From assembly GCA_017645785.1 (NCBI GenBank), contig JAGCNW010000005.1, positions 1 to 64,000 of the forward strand: 64,000 nucleotides of DNA. Reading direction: 5' to 3'. The notes beneath the pieces are model-generated. The model saw only the letters and a program-made list of their open reading frames with translations. It was not told where the DNA came from and ran no database searches. This DNA is from Treponema sp. GTDB lineage: Bacteria > Spirochaetota > Spirochaetia > Treponematales > Treponemataceae. Shown here one piece after another: positions 34,362 to 43,841 of the stretch. Made by a program: the position numbers and the translations under genes. Positions within the stretch are counted from its first letter, which is position 1; every line of letters begins with the position of its first letter.

Positions 34362-35398
34362 TGAGTTTGCTTTCGTTTATCGCGCGACGTTTTGTGACGA
34401 TGCTGGCCTTGCTCTTTTTGCTTGGCCTTGCCATGTTCGGCTTGATGGAATTGGCTCCCGGCGACATCGTCGACCAAATGATGACCCAGCAAATTATGGC
34501 CGGCGCGCAAGGCGAGGGCGGCGCGAAGAACGTCGCCGCAAGCGACAATAAATTTCAAGAAGACCAAATGGCCGCCTTGCGGGCCGAGCTTGGAATCGAC
34601 CAACCCTTTTATGTTCAGTACGCAAAGTGGCTCAAGCGCGTTTTTGTCCACCACGATTTGGGAGTGAGCCTAATCTCCCGAGCGCCTGTCGGCTTTTTGA
34701 TTCGTTCCCGCTTGTGGAATTCCCTTTTGTTAAATTTAATTTCGCTTGTTCTGATAACGACCGCCAGCTTTATTCTTGGCGTTTATTTTTCAAGCAAGGC
34801 CGGAAGCCGCCTGGACGTCGGCGTGACTTTCTTGGCGCTCTTTTTCAACGCCTTTCCCGGAATGCTTCTTTTGATTTTGCTGCAGCTTTTTGCCAGCGTG
34901 ACAAATCTTTTTCCTGTCACCGCTTATCCGGACTTTCCTTTTGAAGCGGCTCCCGCAAAGTTTGTCTTTAGCTATGGCCGCCATGTTTTTCTTCCCTTGC
35001 TCGCCGCGTTTTTGGGCGGGGCGGGCGGAACCTTGCGCATGATCCGCGCGACGATGCTTGACCAAATGGGCCTTCCTTACATCTTTGCCCTTCGCGCGCG
35101 GGGCATAAGCGAAAAGCGCGTTTACTTTAACCACGCCTTCCGCAACACGCTGAACCCTTACATCACAGGAAGCGCCAACTTGCTTGCGGGCCTTTTTAGC
35201 GGCTCCCTTGTTTTGGAAATTATTTTTGCCTATCCTGGAATCGGCCGCTTGATGTATGACGCGGTTTTGCAGCAGGACATAAATTTGGTTTTGGCGGACG
35301 AAATGTTCATCTCCGCGCTTGTGTTGGTTGGAATGTTGGTCAGCGACATAATGCTTGCGCTGGTCGATCCGCGAATTCGCTACGGAGCGGAGGGCTAA
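34361..35398 (+). CDS. Peptide ABC transporter permease (DppB/OppB type)
   Basis: A 345-residue inner-membrane permease with the expected N-terminal helix, a long first periplasmic loop and a bundle of about five further helices. The coupling loop is MLDQMGLPYIFALRARGISEKRVYFNHAFRN and the ending LVDPRIRYG is typical. The first base of its ATG is the last base of the phosphatase stop codon. The first loop is longer than usual, with an insertion around residues 38-65 (IMAGAQGEGGAKN). It functions with the two following genes; the binding protein may be the one at 56883. Confidence 0.9.
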   Translation: MSLLSFIARRFVTMLALLFLLGLAMFGLMELAPGDIVDQMMTQQIMAGAQGEGGAKNVAASDNKFQEDQMAALRAELGIDQPFYVQYAKWLKRVFVHHDLGVSLISRAPVGFLIRSRLWNSLLLNLISLVLITTASFILGVYFSSKAGSRLDVGVTFLALFFNAFPGMLLLILLQLFASVTNLFPVTAYPDFPFEAAPAKFVFSYGRHVFLPLLAAFLGGAGGTLRMIRATMLDQMGLPYIFALRARGISEKRVYFNHAFRNTLNPYITGSANLLAGLFSGSLVLEIIFAYPGIGRLMYDAVLQQDINLVLADEMFISALVLVGMLVSDIMLALVDPRIRYGAEG

Positions 35399-35400
35399 GA

Positions 35401-37569
35401 ATGAAAGCGCTTTTTAACTACATAAAAAAACGTCCTCTTGCTTTTGGCGGAATCATCATTCTCGCGCTTTTGTATTTGACGATGATATTCGCGGAGTTTG
35501 TGGCTCCGTATCCGGCCACGCTCACTTTTGAAGAGAACACGTTCCATCCGGCGAACATTCGTTTGACAAAAAAGGGCCTTGTCGCGAAAGAAGCCAAGAC
35601 CATCAGCATGATAAATTGGAAGTACGCTTTTGTAAAAGGAGCGGAACACAAGGTAAAGCTTTTTGTCAAAGGCTCGCCCTACAAATTGTTTGGCGCGATT
35701 CCCTGCGACCGCCATTTGTTTGGAACGGAGGCAATCGCGGGGAATGGAACGCAAGCCCAAAATGGCGGCGCTTATCCCGTTTACATTCTAGGCGCGGACA
35801 ATTTGGGCCGCGACATGTTCAGCCGCATGGTTTACGGAAGCCGCATCTCTCTTACGATTGGCTTTGTCGCGACGGCGGTCAGCATGCTTCTTGCGATTGT
35901 TTTGGGAGGAGCGGCCGGCTACTACGGAGCGAAGACCGACTGGGCCATCATGCGCTTCGCAGAGTTTTTTATGTTGGTTCCTTCGCTCTATTTGATATTG
36001 TTCTTGCGTTCCCTCCTAAACTCAAAGCTGGACTCCGGAACATCGTATATGATAATAACGATGATACTTTCGCTTGTCGGCTGGCCAGGCAGCGCCCGAA
36101 CGATTCGCGGCATGGTCCACGCTATCAAGCGCGAAGATTTTGTCCAAAACGCCGCGCTGGAAAGCCTTCCTTCGATCGCGATAATTTTTAAACATATCAT
36201 TCCGCAAATATCAAGCCTTTTGATTGTAAGCGCGGCCCTTAGCATTCCGGGCTTTATCATGAGCGAGACGACCCTTTCTTACTTGGGCTTGGGAATCGCA
36301 GACCCTTCCGTAAGCTGGGGCTCGATGATAAACCGAGAAATTTCTACGCTGAGCAACCTTAGCCGCTATCCTTGGCTTTTGAATCCTGTTTGGCTTTTGC
36401 TTTTGGTAACCCTTGCCTTTAACTTTTTTGGCGACGCCCTCCGCGACTACTACGATCCCTACCACGCGATTTTCCCCACATGGAAGCGAAAGAAGGCGTT
36501 GAAAGACGCAGGGAACGATGGCAAGGCCGAAAACGCCGCCGAGAAAACGGATGCAAGCCAAAAAAGCGCGGCTCAACAAGAATCTTTTGCAAGCCAAAGA
36601 CTCGGGGCGCCTTCGGACGCGCTCCTCCAAGTTAAAGACCTTCGCGTAAACTTTGAAAGCCTTGACTCCGCCGCAAGCGTCACCCGCGCCGTTCGGGGAA
36701 TCAGCTACTATGTTAAGCGCGGAGAAATTCTTGGCATCGTCGGCGAGTCTGGAAGCGGAAAGTCGGTTAGCACAACCGCGATACCAGGCTTGCTTCCTTC
36801 CAACGCGACAGTATCTGGAAAAATATTTTTTGACGGCGTGGAACTTACGGCCTTAAGCCAAAAAGAATTGCGTCCCTACCGCGGAAAAAAGATCGCGCTT
36901 ATTTTGCAGGAGCCGGGCCGCTCCTTTGACCCCTTGCAAAACATCGGAAGCGTTTTCTTTGAATTATACAGGAACAACGAGCCTGAGATCACTAAAAAAG
37001 AAAGCGACGAGCGCGCGGCAAAAATCTTAGGCGAAGTAGGGCTTCCTGACCCGGAAAAGCGCCTTAAGAATTATCCCCACCAATTCTCCGGCGGCCAGCT
37101 GCAAAGAATTGGAATCGCGCTCGCGCTCGCGCAAAACGCGGAGCTTTTGATCGCCGACGAACCGACCACCGCGCTTGACGTTACGATACAGGCGCAAATC
37201 GTCGACTTGCTTTTGAGCCTAAAAAAGAAGCGGGGCTTGTCGATTATTTTTATTTCGCACAACATCGACTTGGTGGCGCAGATTTCGGATAGAATCATCG
37301 TTATGTACGGCGGAATGATTATGGAATCGGGCGAGGCGCGGGAGCTTTACGAAAATCCAAAAAATCCCTACACAAAAGCCTTGCTTGGCGCCCTTCCAAA
37401 ATTTGGAACGTCATACAAGGACCAAAAATTGCTTTCGATTCCGGGAGCGGTGGTGGACCCAAAAAATCCGCCCGCCGGCTGCCCCTTTGAGCCCCGCTGT
37501 TCCTTTGCCAAAGCGGAATGCCAGGCCGAAAATTTTTCTTGCTGGAAAGAAGAGGTGGCGGACCAATGA
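35401..37569 (+). CDS. Fused peptide permease-ATPase (DppC-DppD)
   Basis: A 722-residue fusion of two subunits normally encoded separately. Residues 1-360 form a DppC-type permease (N-terminal helix, ILGADNLGRDMFSRMVYGSRIS, coupling loop around ALESLPSIAIIFKHIIPQ). A charged Ala/Lys/Gln-rich linker follows (about 362-405). Residues 406-722 form the ATPase with Walker A GESGSGKS, signature SGGQLQRIG, Walker B LLIADEPTTALDV and the C-terminal oligopeptide cap GCPFEPRCSFAKAEC. No stop codon or frameshift is seen at the junction. It is two bases after the upstream stop and overlaps the next gene by four bases. Confidence 0.9.
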   Translation: MKALFNYIKKRPLAFGGIIILALLYLTMIFAEFVAPYPATLTFEENTFHPANIRLTKKGLVAKEAKTISMINWKYAFVKGAEHKVKLFVKGSPYKLFGAIPCDRHLFGTEAIAGNGTQAQNGGAYPVYILGADNLGRDMFSRMVYGSRISLTIGFVATAVSMLLAIVLGGAAGYYGAKTDWAIMRFAEFFMLVPSLYLILFLRSLLNSKLDSGTSYMIITMILSLVGWPGSARTIRGMVHAIKREDFVQNAALESLPSIAIIFKHIIPQISSLLIVSAALSIPGFIMSETTLSYLGLGIADPSVSWGSMINREISTLSNLSRYPWLLNPVWLLLLVTLAFNFFGDALRDYYDPYHAIFPTWKRKKALKDAGNDGKAENAAEKTDASQKSAAQQESFASQRLGAPSDALLQVKDLRVNFESLDSAASVTRAVRGISYYVKRGEILGIVGESGSGKSVSTTAIPGLLPSNATVSGKIFFDGVELTALSQKELRPYRGKKIALILQEPGRSFDPLQNIGSVFFELYRNNEPEITKKESDERAAKILGEVGLPDPEKRLKNYPHQFSGGQLQRIGIALALAQNAELLIADEPTTALDVTIQAQIVDLLLSLKKKRGLSIIFISHNIDLVAQISDRIIVMYGGMIMESGEARELYENPKNPYTKALLGALPKFGTSYKDQKLLSIPGAVVDPKNPPAGCPFEPRCSFAKAECQAENFSCWKEEVADQ

Positions 37570-38552
37570 GCGACTTGATTTTGAAAGCGGAAAATTTGTT
37601 CAAGAGCTTCAACTTGGAGGCGGGCTTCTTTGCAAAAAAAGACCAGTTGGTTTACGCCGTAAACGACATTTCGTTTGACTTGCGCCGAGGAGAAACTTTG
37701 GGAATCGTAGGCGAGTCCGGTTGTGGAAAAAGCACCACCGCGCGCATGCTTGTCAGAATGTACGAGCCCACAAGCGGCCGAGTCTTGTATTATCCTAAAG
37801 ACCAAGAGGCCTCACAAGCCCAAGACTCGGGCGCGCAAAATATTTTTGACTACAAAAGAAAGGCTTTGAACGAATACCGGCGCAAAGTAAAATACGTTTT
37901 TCAGGATCCAGCCCGTTCCTTAAACCCAAGAATGAGCGCCTTTAACGTTTTGACCGACGCCTTCAAGTACTCGCCGCAAAAAGTCGGCAAAGAAGAATTG
38001 CGCGCCCTTGCAGAAAAAACATTTTTGGAAGTAGGCCTTGCTGAACGCCACTTGGACAAGAGGCCCTCGGAATTTTCCGGCGGCCAGCGCCAGCGCGTTT
38101 CAATCGCCCGCGCCCTGATAATGAACCCCGAGCTTTTGATTTGCGACGAAGTCGTAAGCGCGCTCGACGTTTCGATCCAAGGACAAATATTGAACTTGCT
38201 TCAAGACCTGCGCGCAAAAAAGAACCTTTCGTTTGTCTTTATCACGCACGACCTAAAAGTTGCGGGCTGGTTCTGCGACCGCATCGCGGTAATGTATCGC
38301 GGCGCGATTGTAGAAGAAGCTCCCGCCGCCACCTTGTTCCAAAACGCCCGCCATCCCTACACAAAGCTTTTGTTTGACGGCGCGCAAGGCAAGGCCCAAG
38401 CCTCCAGCGTGGAAGTGACCAGCGTTCTTTCCAAAGAAAACGGCTGCCCCTTTGCCCACCGCTGTCCCCACGCCAAGCCCGAATGTCTTAGCGCGCTTCC
38501 GCCGTTACGGGATGTGGCCGAGGGGCACAGGGTTAGGTGCGTGTTGGGGTAG
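37566..38552 (+). CDS. Peptide ABC transporter ATPase (OppF/DppF type)
   Basis: A 328-residue ATPase energising peptide import with the preceding fused subunit. It has Walker A GESGCGKSTTARML, signature SGGQRQRVSIARAL, Walker B LLICDEVVSALDV and the C-terminal cap GCPFAHRCPHAKPEC. The usual DEPVSALD reads DEVVSALD, with the catalytic Glu kept and Pro lost. The start at 37566 (ATGAGCGAC) overlaps the upstream stop; a longer frame from 37518 lies inside the previous gene. It closes the operon. Confidence 0.9.
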   Translation: MSDLILKAENLFKSFNLEAGFFAKKDQLVYAVNDISFDLRRGETLGIVGESGCGKSTTARMLVRMYEPTSGRVLYYPKDQEASQAQDSGAQNIFDYKRKALNEYRRKVKYVFQDPARSLNPRMSAFNVLTDAFKYSPQKVGKEELRALAEKTFLEVGLAERHLDKRPSEFSGGQRQRVSIARALIMNPELLICDEVVSALDVSIQGQILNLLQDLRAKKNLSFVFITHDLKVAGWFCDRIAVMYRGAIVEEAPAATLFQNARHPYTKLLFDGAQGKAQASSVEVTSVLSKENGCPFAHRCPHAKPECLSALPPLRDVAEGHRVRCVLG

Positions 38553-38576
38553 GATTATATCCGTTCCCCCCTTATC

Positions 38577-38605
38577 TTGCCACAAATCCGCCAATTCGCT
38601 ATAAT
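38577..38605 (+). promoter_or_regulatory. PfkB gene promoter, leaderless with GTG
   Basis: TTGCCA (38577-38582), 17-base spacer, TATAAT (38600-38605), eight bases to the GTG start at 38614. Confidence 0.75.
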
Positions 38606-38613
38606 GAAAAATT

Positions 38614-39510
38614 GTGAAAATTACGTCTGTTTGTTTGAGTCCGACGATTCAGAGGACTGTTTCGTTCAAGACTTTTTTGGTCAACAAGGTTAATCGTTCC
38701 GAAAAATACGGAGTTTGGGCTTCGGGAAAGGCTGTCAACGCCGCCCGTGTTTTGAACCAGCTCGAGGCCGGATCTGTCCGCGTTGTTTGTCCGCTTGGCG
38801 AAGAGAACCAAAAGCGCTTTACCGAGTTTGCCGAAAAGGATTCCCTTCTTCTTAGCCCTGTGACGATTCCCGGAAACACGCGCGAATGTTGGACCGTTTT
38901 GGACAAGACCGCAAAGACCACGACAGAATTGGTAGTAGGCGAGCCTGCGGTCGAAAAAATGCCTCAGAACAAAGTTGACGAATTGATGGACGCGGTCAGC
39001 GAAAGCCTCAGCGACAGCGACGCGCTTTTGCTTGCCGGAAGCCGCCCCGCGATTTGGCCCGACGACCTTTCTTCAAGCATTTGCAAGGCCGCCTGCGACG
39101 CGGGAAAAATCACATTGGTAGACTTTTGGGGAGACGACCTCAAGCGAACGCTCAAGGTTTGCGAACCCACAATCGTAAAAATAAACGAAGAAGAATTCTT
39201 TTCAACCTTCGGAGGAAAAAGTGGCGTGGCGGGCTTGAAGTCCGCCCTCACGACAGCCAGCAAAAAGCACAACACGATCTTTATCGTGACCCGCGGCGAC
39301 AAGGCCACTTACGCCGCTCAAAAGGGAAAAATCTTTGAGGCTGACACCGAAAAGAATTTGAAAATCGTGAACACGACCGCTTGCGGAGACGCTTTCGCGG
39401 CCGGTTTCTTGCACGAATATTTAAAGAGCGGCGACGTTCAAGCCGCGCTCAAAAAAGGAACTTGGTGCGGCGCCCGCAACGCGGAAAACGAATGCCCCGG
39501 TTCCCTCTAA
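38614..39510 (+). CDS. PfkB-family sugar kinase
   Basis: A 298-residue ribokinase-fold kinase, most like 1-phosphofructokinase or tagatose-6-phosphate kinase. The start MKITSVCLSPTIQRTV and the glycine-containing WASGKAVNAARVLNQL match the FruK/LacC pattern. The ATP/catalytic signature is NTTACGDAFAAGF, with the base Asp kept but GAGD changed to ACGD. GTG is the start, set by the promoter. No PTS or sugar transport gene is adjacent, so the sugar phosphate is unknown. Confidence 0.85.
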   Translation: MKITSVCLSPTIQRTVSFKTFLVNKVNRSEKYGVWASGKAVNAARVLNQLEAGSVRVVCPLGEENQKRFTEFAEKDSLLLSPVTIPGNTRECWTVLDKTAKTTTELVVGEPAVEKMPQNKVDELMDAVSESLSDSDALLLAGSRPAIWPDDLSSSICKAACDAGKITLVDFWGDDLKRTLKVCEPTIVKINEEEFFSTFGGKSGVAGLKSALTTASKKHNTIFIVTRGDKATYAAQKGKIFEADTEKNLKIVNTTACGDAFAAGFLHEYLKSGDVQAALKKGTWCGARNAENECPGSL

Positions 39511-39534
39511 TAAAAAATTTACAAGGTGAATTAT

Positions 39535-41286
39535 ATGGCAGCAGACGAACATTTGCAGACGGTACGCCATTCTTTGGCGCATGTTATGGCGGAGGCGATT
39601 TCGCATCTTTTCCCCGGAGCGGAATTTGCGATCGGACCCGCGATTGATAACGGCTTTTACTACGACATCGACTTTAAGGAAAAGAAAATCACAGAGGAAG
39701 ATTTACCTGCCGTCGAAAAAGAAATGCGAAAAATCTTGGCCGGAAACTTTGACTTTGTCAGAAAGGAAGTCAGCCGTTCCGAAGCCTTGAAACTTTTTGA
39801 AGGCCACCAGTTTAAGACGGAACTTATCAACGACCTTCCGGCCGACGCGACAATTTCCATCTACACCCAGGACGACTTTACCGACCTTTGCCGCGGCCCC
39901 CACGTTTCAAACACAAAAGAAATCAACGCGCAAGCTTTCAAGCTTACAAAACTTGCCGGAGCCTATTGGCGCGGCGACAGCGACCGCCCGATGTTGACTC
40001 GCGTTTACGCCGTCGCTTTTGAAAAGCCCAACGATTTGAAGGACTACCTTAAAATGTTGGAAGAGGCCGAAAAGCGCGACCACCGCCGCCTTGGAGTTGA
40101 GATGGACTTGTTCCACCTTGATCCCGAAGACCCGGGCCAAATTTTCTGGCACCCCAACGGATGGACAATCTACACTGTCATGCAGGACTACATGCGAAAG
40201 ATGGTCCGCCGCGACGGCTACCAAGAAGTCAACACTCCTGCGATTATGCCTCGCACGCTTTGGGAGCGAAGCGGCCACTGGGGCCACTACCAAAAAAATA
40301 TGTTCATCACCGAAAGCGAAAAGCGCTTGTTTGCCATCAAGCCGATGAACTGTCCCGGCGCGCTTGAGATTTTCAAAAGCCGCCAGCGCAGCTACAAGGA
40401 CTTGCCCCTTCGCTTGGCCGAGTTTGGCCACGACGTTCGCAACGAACCCAGCGGAACTTTGCACGGCGTTATGCGCGTTCGCGGTTTTGTTCAGGACGAC
40501 GCCCACATTTTGTGCACAGAGGAACAGATTGGCAGCGAAGTAGCCAAGTTCTGCAAATTGCTTAGGAACGTTTATCACGACTTTGGATTTGACGACTTGG
40601 TCGTGAAATTTTCTACAATGCCCGACGACCACGTCGGCGACGAAGCCACTTGGCAGCGCGCCGAAAAAGCGCTTGCCGACGCTTGCCACGAAGCCGGCCT
40701 TGAATACGAAATCCAGCCCAAGGAAGGAGCCTTCTACGGACCCAAACTTGAGTTCAAGCTTTACGACACTCTTGGCCGCGAATGGCAGTGCGGAACGATT
40801 CAGGTTGACTACCAGCTTCCCAGCGCCGAACGCCTTGACGCGACTTACATCGGAGCCGACAACCAAAAGCACCACCCGGTAATGTTGCACCGCGCCGTGC
40901 TCGGTTCGTTTGAGCGCTTCCTTGGAATCTTGATCGAAAACTTTGCCGGAAACTTCCCGGCTTGGCTTGCCTTTGAGCAGGTTGCCGTTGTTCCGATTTC
41001 CAACTCTTTTGACGAGTACGCAAAGAAAGTCAACGAGGCCCTTTTGGCCGCGGACATTCGAAGCGAGGCTTACTTGTCTGAAGAAAATATGAAGGCCAAA
41101 ATCAAGATGATCACAAAGGAGCACAAGACTCCTTACATCTTGGTCGTCGGCGAGCGCGAGCAGGCTGAGGGAACGGTCGCTGTCCGCTTTAGACAGTCGA
41201 GCGGCCTCCAGCAGCAGACGATGAAGATTGAAGATTTCGTAAAGTACGTTCAAGAAAAAGTCGCGACGCACTTCAACGGAATCTAA
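39535..41286 (+). CDS. thrS: Threonyl-tRNA synthetase, lacking TGS domain
   Basis: A 583-residue class II synthetase charging tRNA-Thr. The editing domain begins at once ([11 protein letters not shown], later DLCRGPHV). The catalytic core has FWHPNG, the zinc ligand motif [29 protein letters not shown] and [14 protein letters not shown]. The anticodon-binding domain ends the protein. The N-terminal TGS domain of the 640-residue enzymes is missing, as I recall for other spirochaetes. The ATG at 39535 follows AAGGTG; the GTG at 39526 overlaps that SD. Confidence 0.95.
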   Translation: MAADEHLQTVRHSLAHVMAEAISHLFPGAEFAIGPAIDNGFYYDIDFKEKKITEEDLPAVEKEMRKILAGNFDFVRKEVSRSEALKLFEGHQFKTELINDLPADATISIYTQDDFTDLCRGPHVSNTKEINAQAFKLTKLAGAYWRGDSDRPMLTRVYAVAFEKPNDLKDYLKMLEEAEKRDHRRLGVEMDLFHLDPEDPGQIFWHPNGWTIYTVMQDYMRKMVRRDGYQEVNTPAIMPRTLWERSGHWGHYQKNMFITESEKRLFAIKPMNCPGALEIFKSRQRSYKDLPLRLAEFGHDVRNEPSGTLHGVMRVRGFVQDDAHILCTEEQIGSEVAKFCKLLRNVYHDFGFDDLVVKFSTMPDDHVGDEATWQRAEKALADACHEAGLEYEIQPKEGAFYGPKLEFKLYDTLGREWQCGTIQVDYQLPSAERLDATYIGADNQKHHPVMLHRAVLGSFERFLGILIENFAGNFPAWLAFEQVAVVPISNSFDEYAKKVNEALLAADIRSEAYLSEENMKAKIKMITKEHKTPYILVVGEREQAEGTVAVRFRQSSGLQQQTMKIEDFVKYVQEKVATHFNGI

Positions 41287-41303
41287 TTGGCGGTATAAAA
41301 AAA

Positions 41304-41396
41304 GATTGCCGGGTATGTCGCTCCGCTCCATTTTGCTAGTTGAAGTTTATTCAACTGCGCTCTCGCGAGCGCTGGCAATCGAGCCCGGCAATGACA
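41304..41396 (-). repeat. Class A palindrome carrying the 65-base insert
   Basis: Arms GATTGCCGGGT (41304-41314) and CGAGCCCGGCAATGACA (41380-41396) rejoin to the sequence found uninterrupted at 26120. The insert (41315-41379) is 65 bases and contains the hairpins AGTTGAA/TTCAACT and GCGCTC/GAGCGC. An A-run before it would act as a U-run for the minus-strand gene at 41439. Confidence 0.8.
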
Positions 41397-41403
41397 TAGC
41401 GCT

Positions 41404-41440
41404 GTCTTTCCCGCGCCTAGACGTGGGAATCTTTTTTTTT
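41404..41440 (+). terminator. thrS terminator made from a class A repeat
   Basis: A degenerate class A palindrome (GTCTTTCCCGCG, CGTGGGAATC) followed by nine or ten T, between thrS and the convergent outer-membrane protein gene. Confidence 0.65.
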
Positions 41441-42218
41441 AAAATATCAATTTTGCGGAGAGGGCGATGATGCTTGCGTCAAGGCCGCGGCCGCTTGTAA
41501 GAGAGCCTATCGGAAGATAGTAGCGAATGTCAAAGCCAGCGGCGATTCTTTCGGTAAAGTTCCATTCCCAGCCGCCAATAAATTCTACGTACAAAAAGCG
41601 GGCGCTGGACCAAAACCATTTTTGAATTTCGTCCTTGTCGCCGCCAGCGCTTCCTGTCGTTCCTGAATCTCCTTCAGAAACTCCGTTGGCCAAGAGCGCC
41701 GCGCGCGCCAAAAATCCCAGTCCCAATCCCGCCTCGGCTTGGCATTTTTTGAACCTAAAGGTTGCCACGGCCGGAAGGTCAAGCATAAAGTTCAATACAA
41801 AGGCCGTGCGGTTTTCGATCTCGGCGGGCAGCGCGTTTTTGCCGTCCCACAAGTAGTAGCTGGTCCACAAAGAAAGGCGCGGTTGGAAGGAGATGAAGGC
41901 TTTGTTGGGCCAAATGCCTCCAAAGGCAAGCGTGAAGGCGGTGGGGCTTGGCGCGCTCTTCAATGTGCTTTCGGTGTTGATTGTGATCGCGCATCCGAGG
42001 TTTACAAAAGGAGAGACTTGCCGCCAAAATTCTTTTCCGTTTTTTGGGGGAACGAATGAGCCGCCAAAAAGGTTGTACCATTTTTTTGCCGCGCCGTTTT
42101 CTTGGGCTTGCGAAATGTTTTGGTCTTCTTGTTGAGCGCTGCCCGGGTCTTGGTCTTGGCAAAATATTGGCGCTGCAAAAAAGGCCGCGAGGGCGGCGAT
42201 TAAAATTACTTTTTTCAT
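41439..42218 (-). CDS. Predicted outer-membrane beta-barrel protein
   Basis: A 259-residue exported protein. The signal peptide is MKKVILIAALAAFFAAPIFC, followed by a Gln/Asp-rich stretch. Alternating hydrophobic and aromatic strands then run to the end (FALNFM-like segments, AGLGLGFLARAALL, GGWEWNFTERIAAGFDIRYYLPIG), closing with a C-terminal Phe typical of outer-membrane barrels. It resembles small treponemal outer-membrane or opacity-like proteins; the ligand is unknown. The ATG at 42218 overlaps the stop of the upstream lipoprotein gene by four bases; a longer frame lies inside that gene. Confidence 0.75.
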   Translation of the reverse strand: MKKVILIAALAAFFAAPIFCQDQDPGSAQQEDQNISQAQENGAAKKWYNLFGGSFVPPKNGKEFWRQVSPFVNLGCAITINTESTLKSAPSPTAFTLAFGGIWPNKAFISFQPRLSLWTSYYLWDGKNALPAEIENRTAFVLNFMLDLPAVATFRFKKCQAEAGLGLGFLARAALLANGVSEGDSGTTGSAGGDKDEIQKWFWSSARFLYVEFIGGWEWNFTERIAAGFDIRYYLPIGSLTSGRGLDASIIALSAKLIF

Positions 42219-43417
42219 TCTGCGTCCTTGTATAAAATCTTTTTTAGTTGAACCGATAAAAAGCCTGAGCGGCCGGTTTTGTAAAAGTCCGTTTGTTCCC
42301 ACGCGGCAAAGAGGGTCGTTCCCGAAATTCCAAAGTCTGTGTACTTGTAGCCCTCGGGGAGTTTTGGCAAGCGGATGGCCAAATTTTTTGAGTTGTTCAA
42401 AATCTTGTTTGCGTAAAGGGCTCCGTTCAAGTAAAGGGTTCCGTCTTCAAAGAGGGCCGCGATCCATGTTCCGCTAATTTGAACTACCGCGCGCGCGATG
42501 CTGTTTGGATTTTTTATTTCTGAATGGATGAACTGCCTTGCTGTCGCTCCGCCTGAATCCTTGCACTCCGCGTAAAAGTCAAAGTCGGTTGGAAGGCCCT
42601 TTAACAAAGACTGGACGCGCTTTGGAGCGGCCGAAAAATCTTTTGGCGAGCGGACGCGGCGAAATTCGTCTTCCGATGATTTTTGTATTGCGATAAGATT
42701 TTTTTCGGGCGAGATTGAAAGGAGCGCGGTCTCCGGCCTGAACTTTAGGTAAGAGAAATGCGTTTCGCTTTCGGTGTAATTTTTAATCGAGCAAAACCAT
42801 TGCGTTCCGTCCCAGCAAAAATCGTTGACTTCGGAGTTTGTCGGAAGCGACAAGTTTTCGTATGTCAAAATCGGAAAGTAAACTCCGGAGTCCGCGGTGA
42901 ACTGTATCAAGAAGGGGCGGAAGGGCTGGCTTGAAGAAATTTTTTCGTTAAAGTAACTGTTCCTGTAAACAGAATAAATCGGCTCGCCGTTCATGAAGAC
43001 CAATTTGTCGGCCGTGCGCTCCGAAAAAAATTGCGGGTCTTTAAAAACTTTCACGCCGCTTTGCGACATTACGATTATGCCAAGCCTGTTTGTAAGCGCG
43101 TAGATTTTTGGCTCTCCGCCCTGGCTTATGTCAAGCGGCGTTTTTTCGTTTGACTGGCCCATGCAAGAAATGCGCATGGCTTCTGTCCAAGGCTTTTGCA
43201 AGGCGGCCGCTGCGCGCTGGGGAGCGTCGACTTGTTCGTAGCCGTCCTTGTTGAGCGCGAACCATTTGTGGCTTGCGCTTTTTGCTTCGATCGAAATCGG
43301 TTCCAACGCGTCGGAGTTTTTTGAGCCGTTCCCGCAAGAGAGCAGCGCGCAAGAAAAGAGGACGCTTGAGAAAACAAAAATTGCCGCGAAAAATTTATCT
43401 GTGCTTTTCAATTTCAA
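42215..43417 (-). CDS. Predicted lipoprotein, unrecognised
   Basis: A 400-residue protein I do not recognise. The N-terminus MKLKSTDKFFAAIFVFSSV ends in a lipobox SCALLSCGNGS (Cys near 28). The mature part has many Trp/Phe-containing beta segments (IYALTNRLGIIVM, FCWDGTQWFCSI, WIAALFEDGTLYLNG, TLFAAWEQTDF), suggesting a seven-bladed propeller-like fold, though no family is clear. It starts inside the end of rnhA (23-base overlap) and overlaps the outer-membrane gene downstream, so the three form one unit. Likely in the periplasm or on the surface. Confidence 0.75.
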   Translation of the reverse strand: MKLKSTDKFFAAIFVFSSVLFSCALLSCGNGSKNSDALEPISIEAKSASHKWFALNKDGYEQVDAPQRAAAALQKPWTEAMRISCMGQSNEKTPLDISQGGEPKIYALTNRLGIIVMSQSGVKVFKDPQFFSERTADKLVFMNGEPIYSVYRNSYFNEKISSSQPFRPFLIQFTADSGVYFPILTYENLSLPTNSEVNDFCWDGTQWFCSIKNYTESETHFSYLKFRPETALLSISPEKNLIAIQKSSEDEFRRVRSPKDFSAAPKRVQSLLKGLPTDFDFYAECKDSGGATARQFIHSEIKNPNSIARAVVQISGTWIAALFEDGTLYLNGALYANKILNNSKNLAIRLPKLPEGYKYTDFGISGTTLFAAWEQTDFYKTGRSGFLSVQLKKILYKDAE

Positions 43418-43841
43418 TTCCGCAGAGTGAGTCGCAAACTTCGTTGTACTTGATTCCGGCGTGGCCTTTGACCCAGCTCCATTTTAAATTGGGGAACGTT
43501 GACGCAAGCGCGTCAAGCTCTTTCCACAAGTCTTGGTTTTTGACCGGCTCTTTGGCCGCGTTTTTCCAGCCTTTGACTTTCCAAGATTTTATCCAGCTTG
43601 TGATTCCGTTCTTTACGTATTGGCTGTCGCTAAAGACGCTGATGTCGTCGGAGGCGGAGTAGTTTGTTGAGCAAAATTTTAGCGCTTGGATTGCGGCGGT
43701 AAGTTCCATGCGGTTGTTGGTAGTTTCGTGTTCGCCGCCGGAAAGTTTTGTTTCGCTTCCGTTTGCGAGTATCACGCAGCCCCAGCCGCCCGGGCCTGGG
43801 TTTCCTGAGCATCCGCCGTCAGTGTAAATTACGATTTCCAT
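43395..43841 (-). CDS. rnhA: Ribonuclease HI
   Basis: A 148-residue RNase HI that cleaves RNA in RNA-DNA hybrids. The four acidic catalytic residues are present: Asp8 in YTDGGCSGNPGPGGWG, Glu in NRMELTAAI, Asp in VFSDSQYV and Asp in EVCDSL. The ATG at 43841 follows GTGGGGG. A longer reading would add 16 residues before the first strand. It is the first gene of a minus-strand unit with a lipoprotein and outer-membrane protein, a grouping without obvious functional sense. Confidence 0.95.
   Translation of the reverse strand: MEIVIYTDGGCSGNPGPGGWGCVILANGSETKLSGGEHETTNNRMELTAAIQALKFCSTNYSASDDISVFSDSQYVKNGITSWIKSWKVKGWKNAAKEPVKNQDLWKELDALASTFPNLKWSWVKGHAGIKYNEVCDSLCGIEIEKHR

Noticed and set aside
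39907-41331. Long minus-strand open frame (474 residues) opposite thrS
   Set aside because: It mirrors thrS codon by codon, lacks a family pattern and a ribosome site. High-GC third positions create such shadows.
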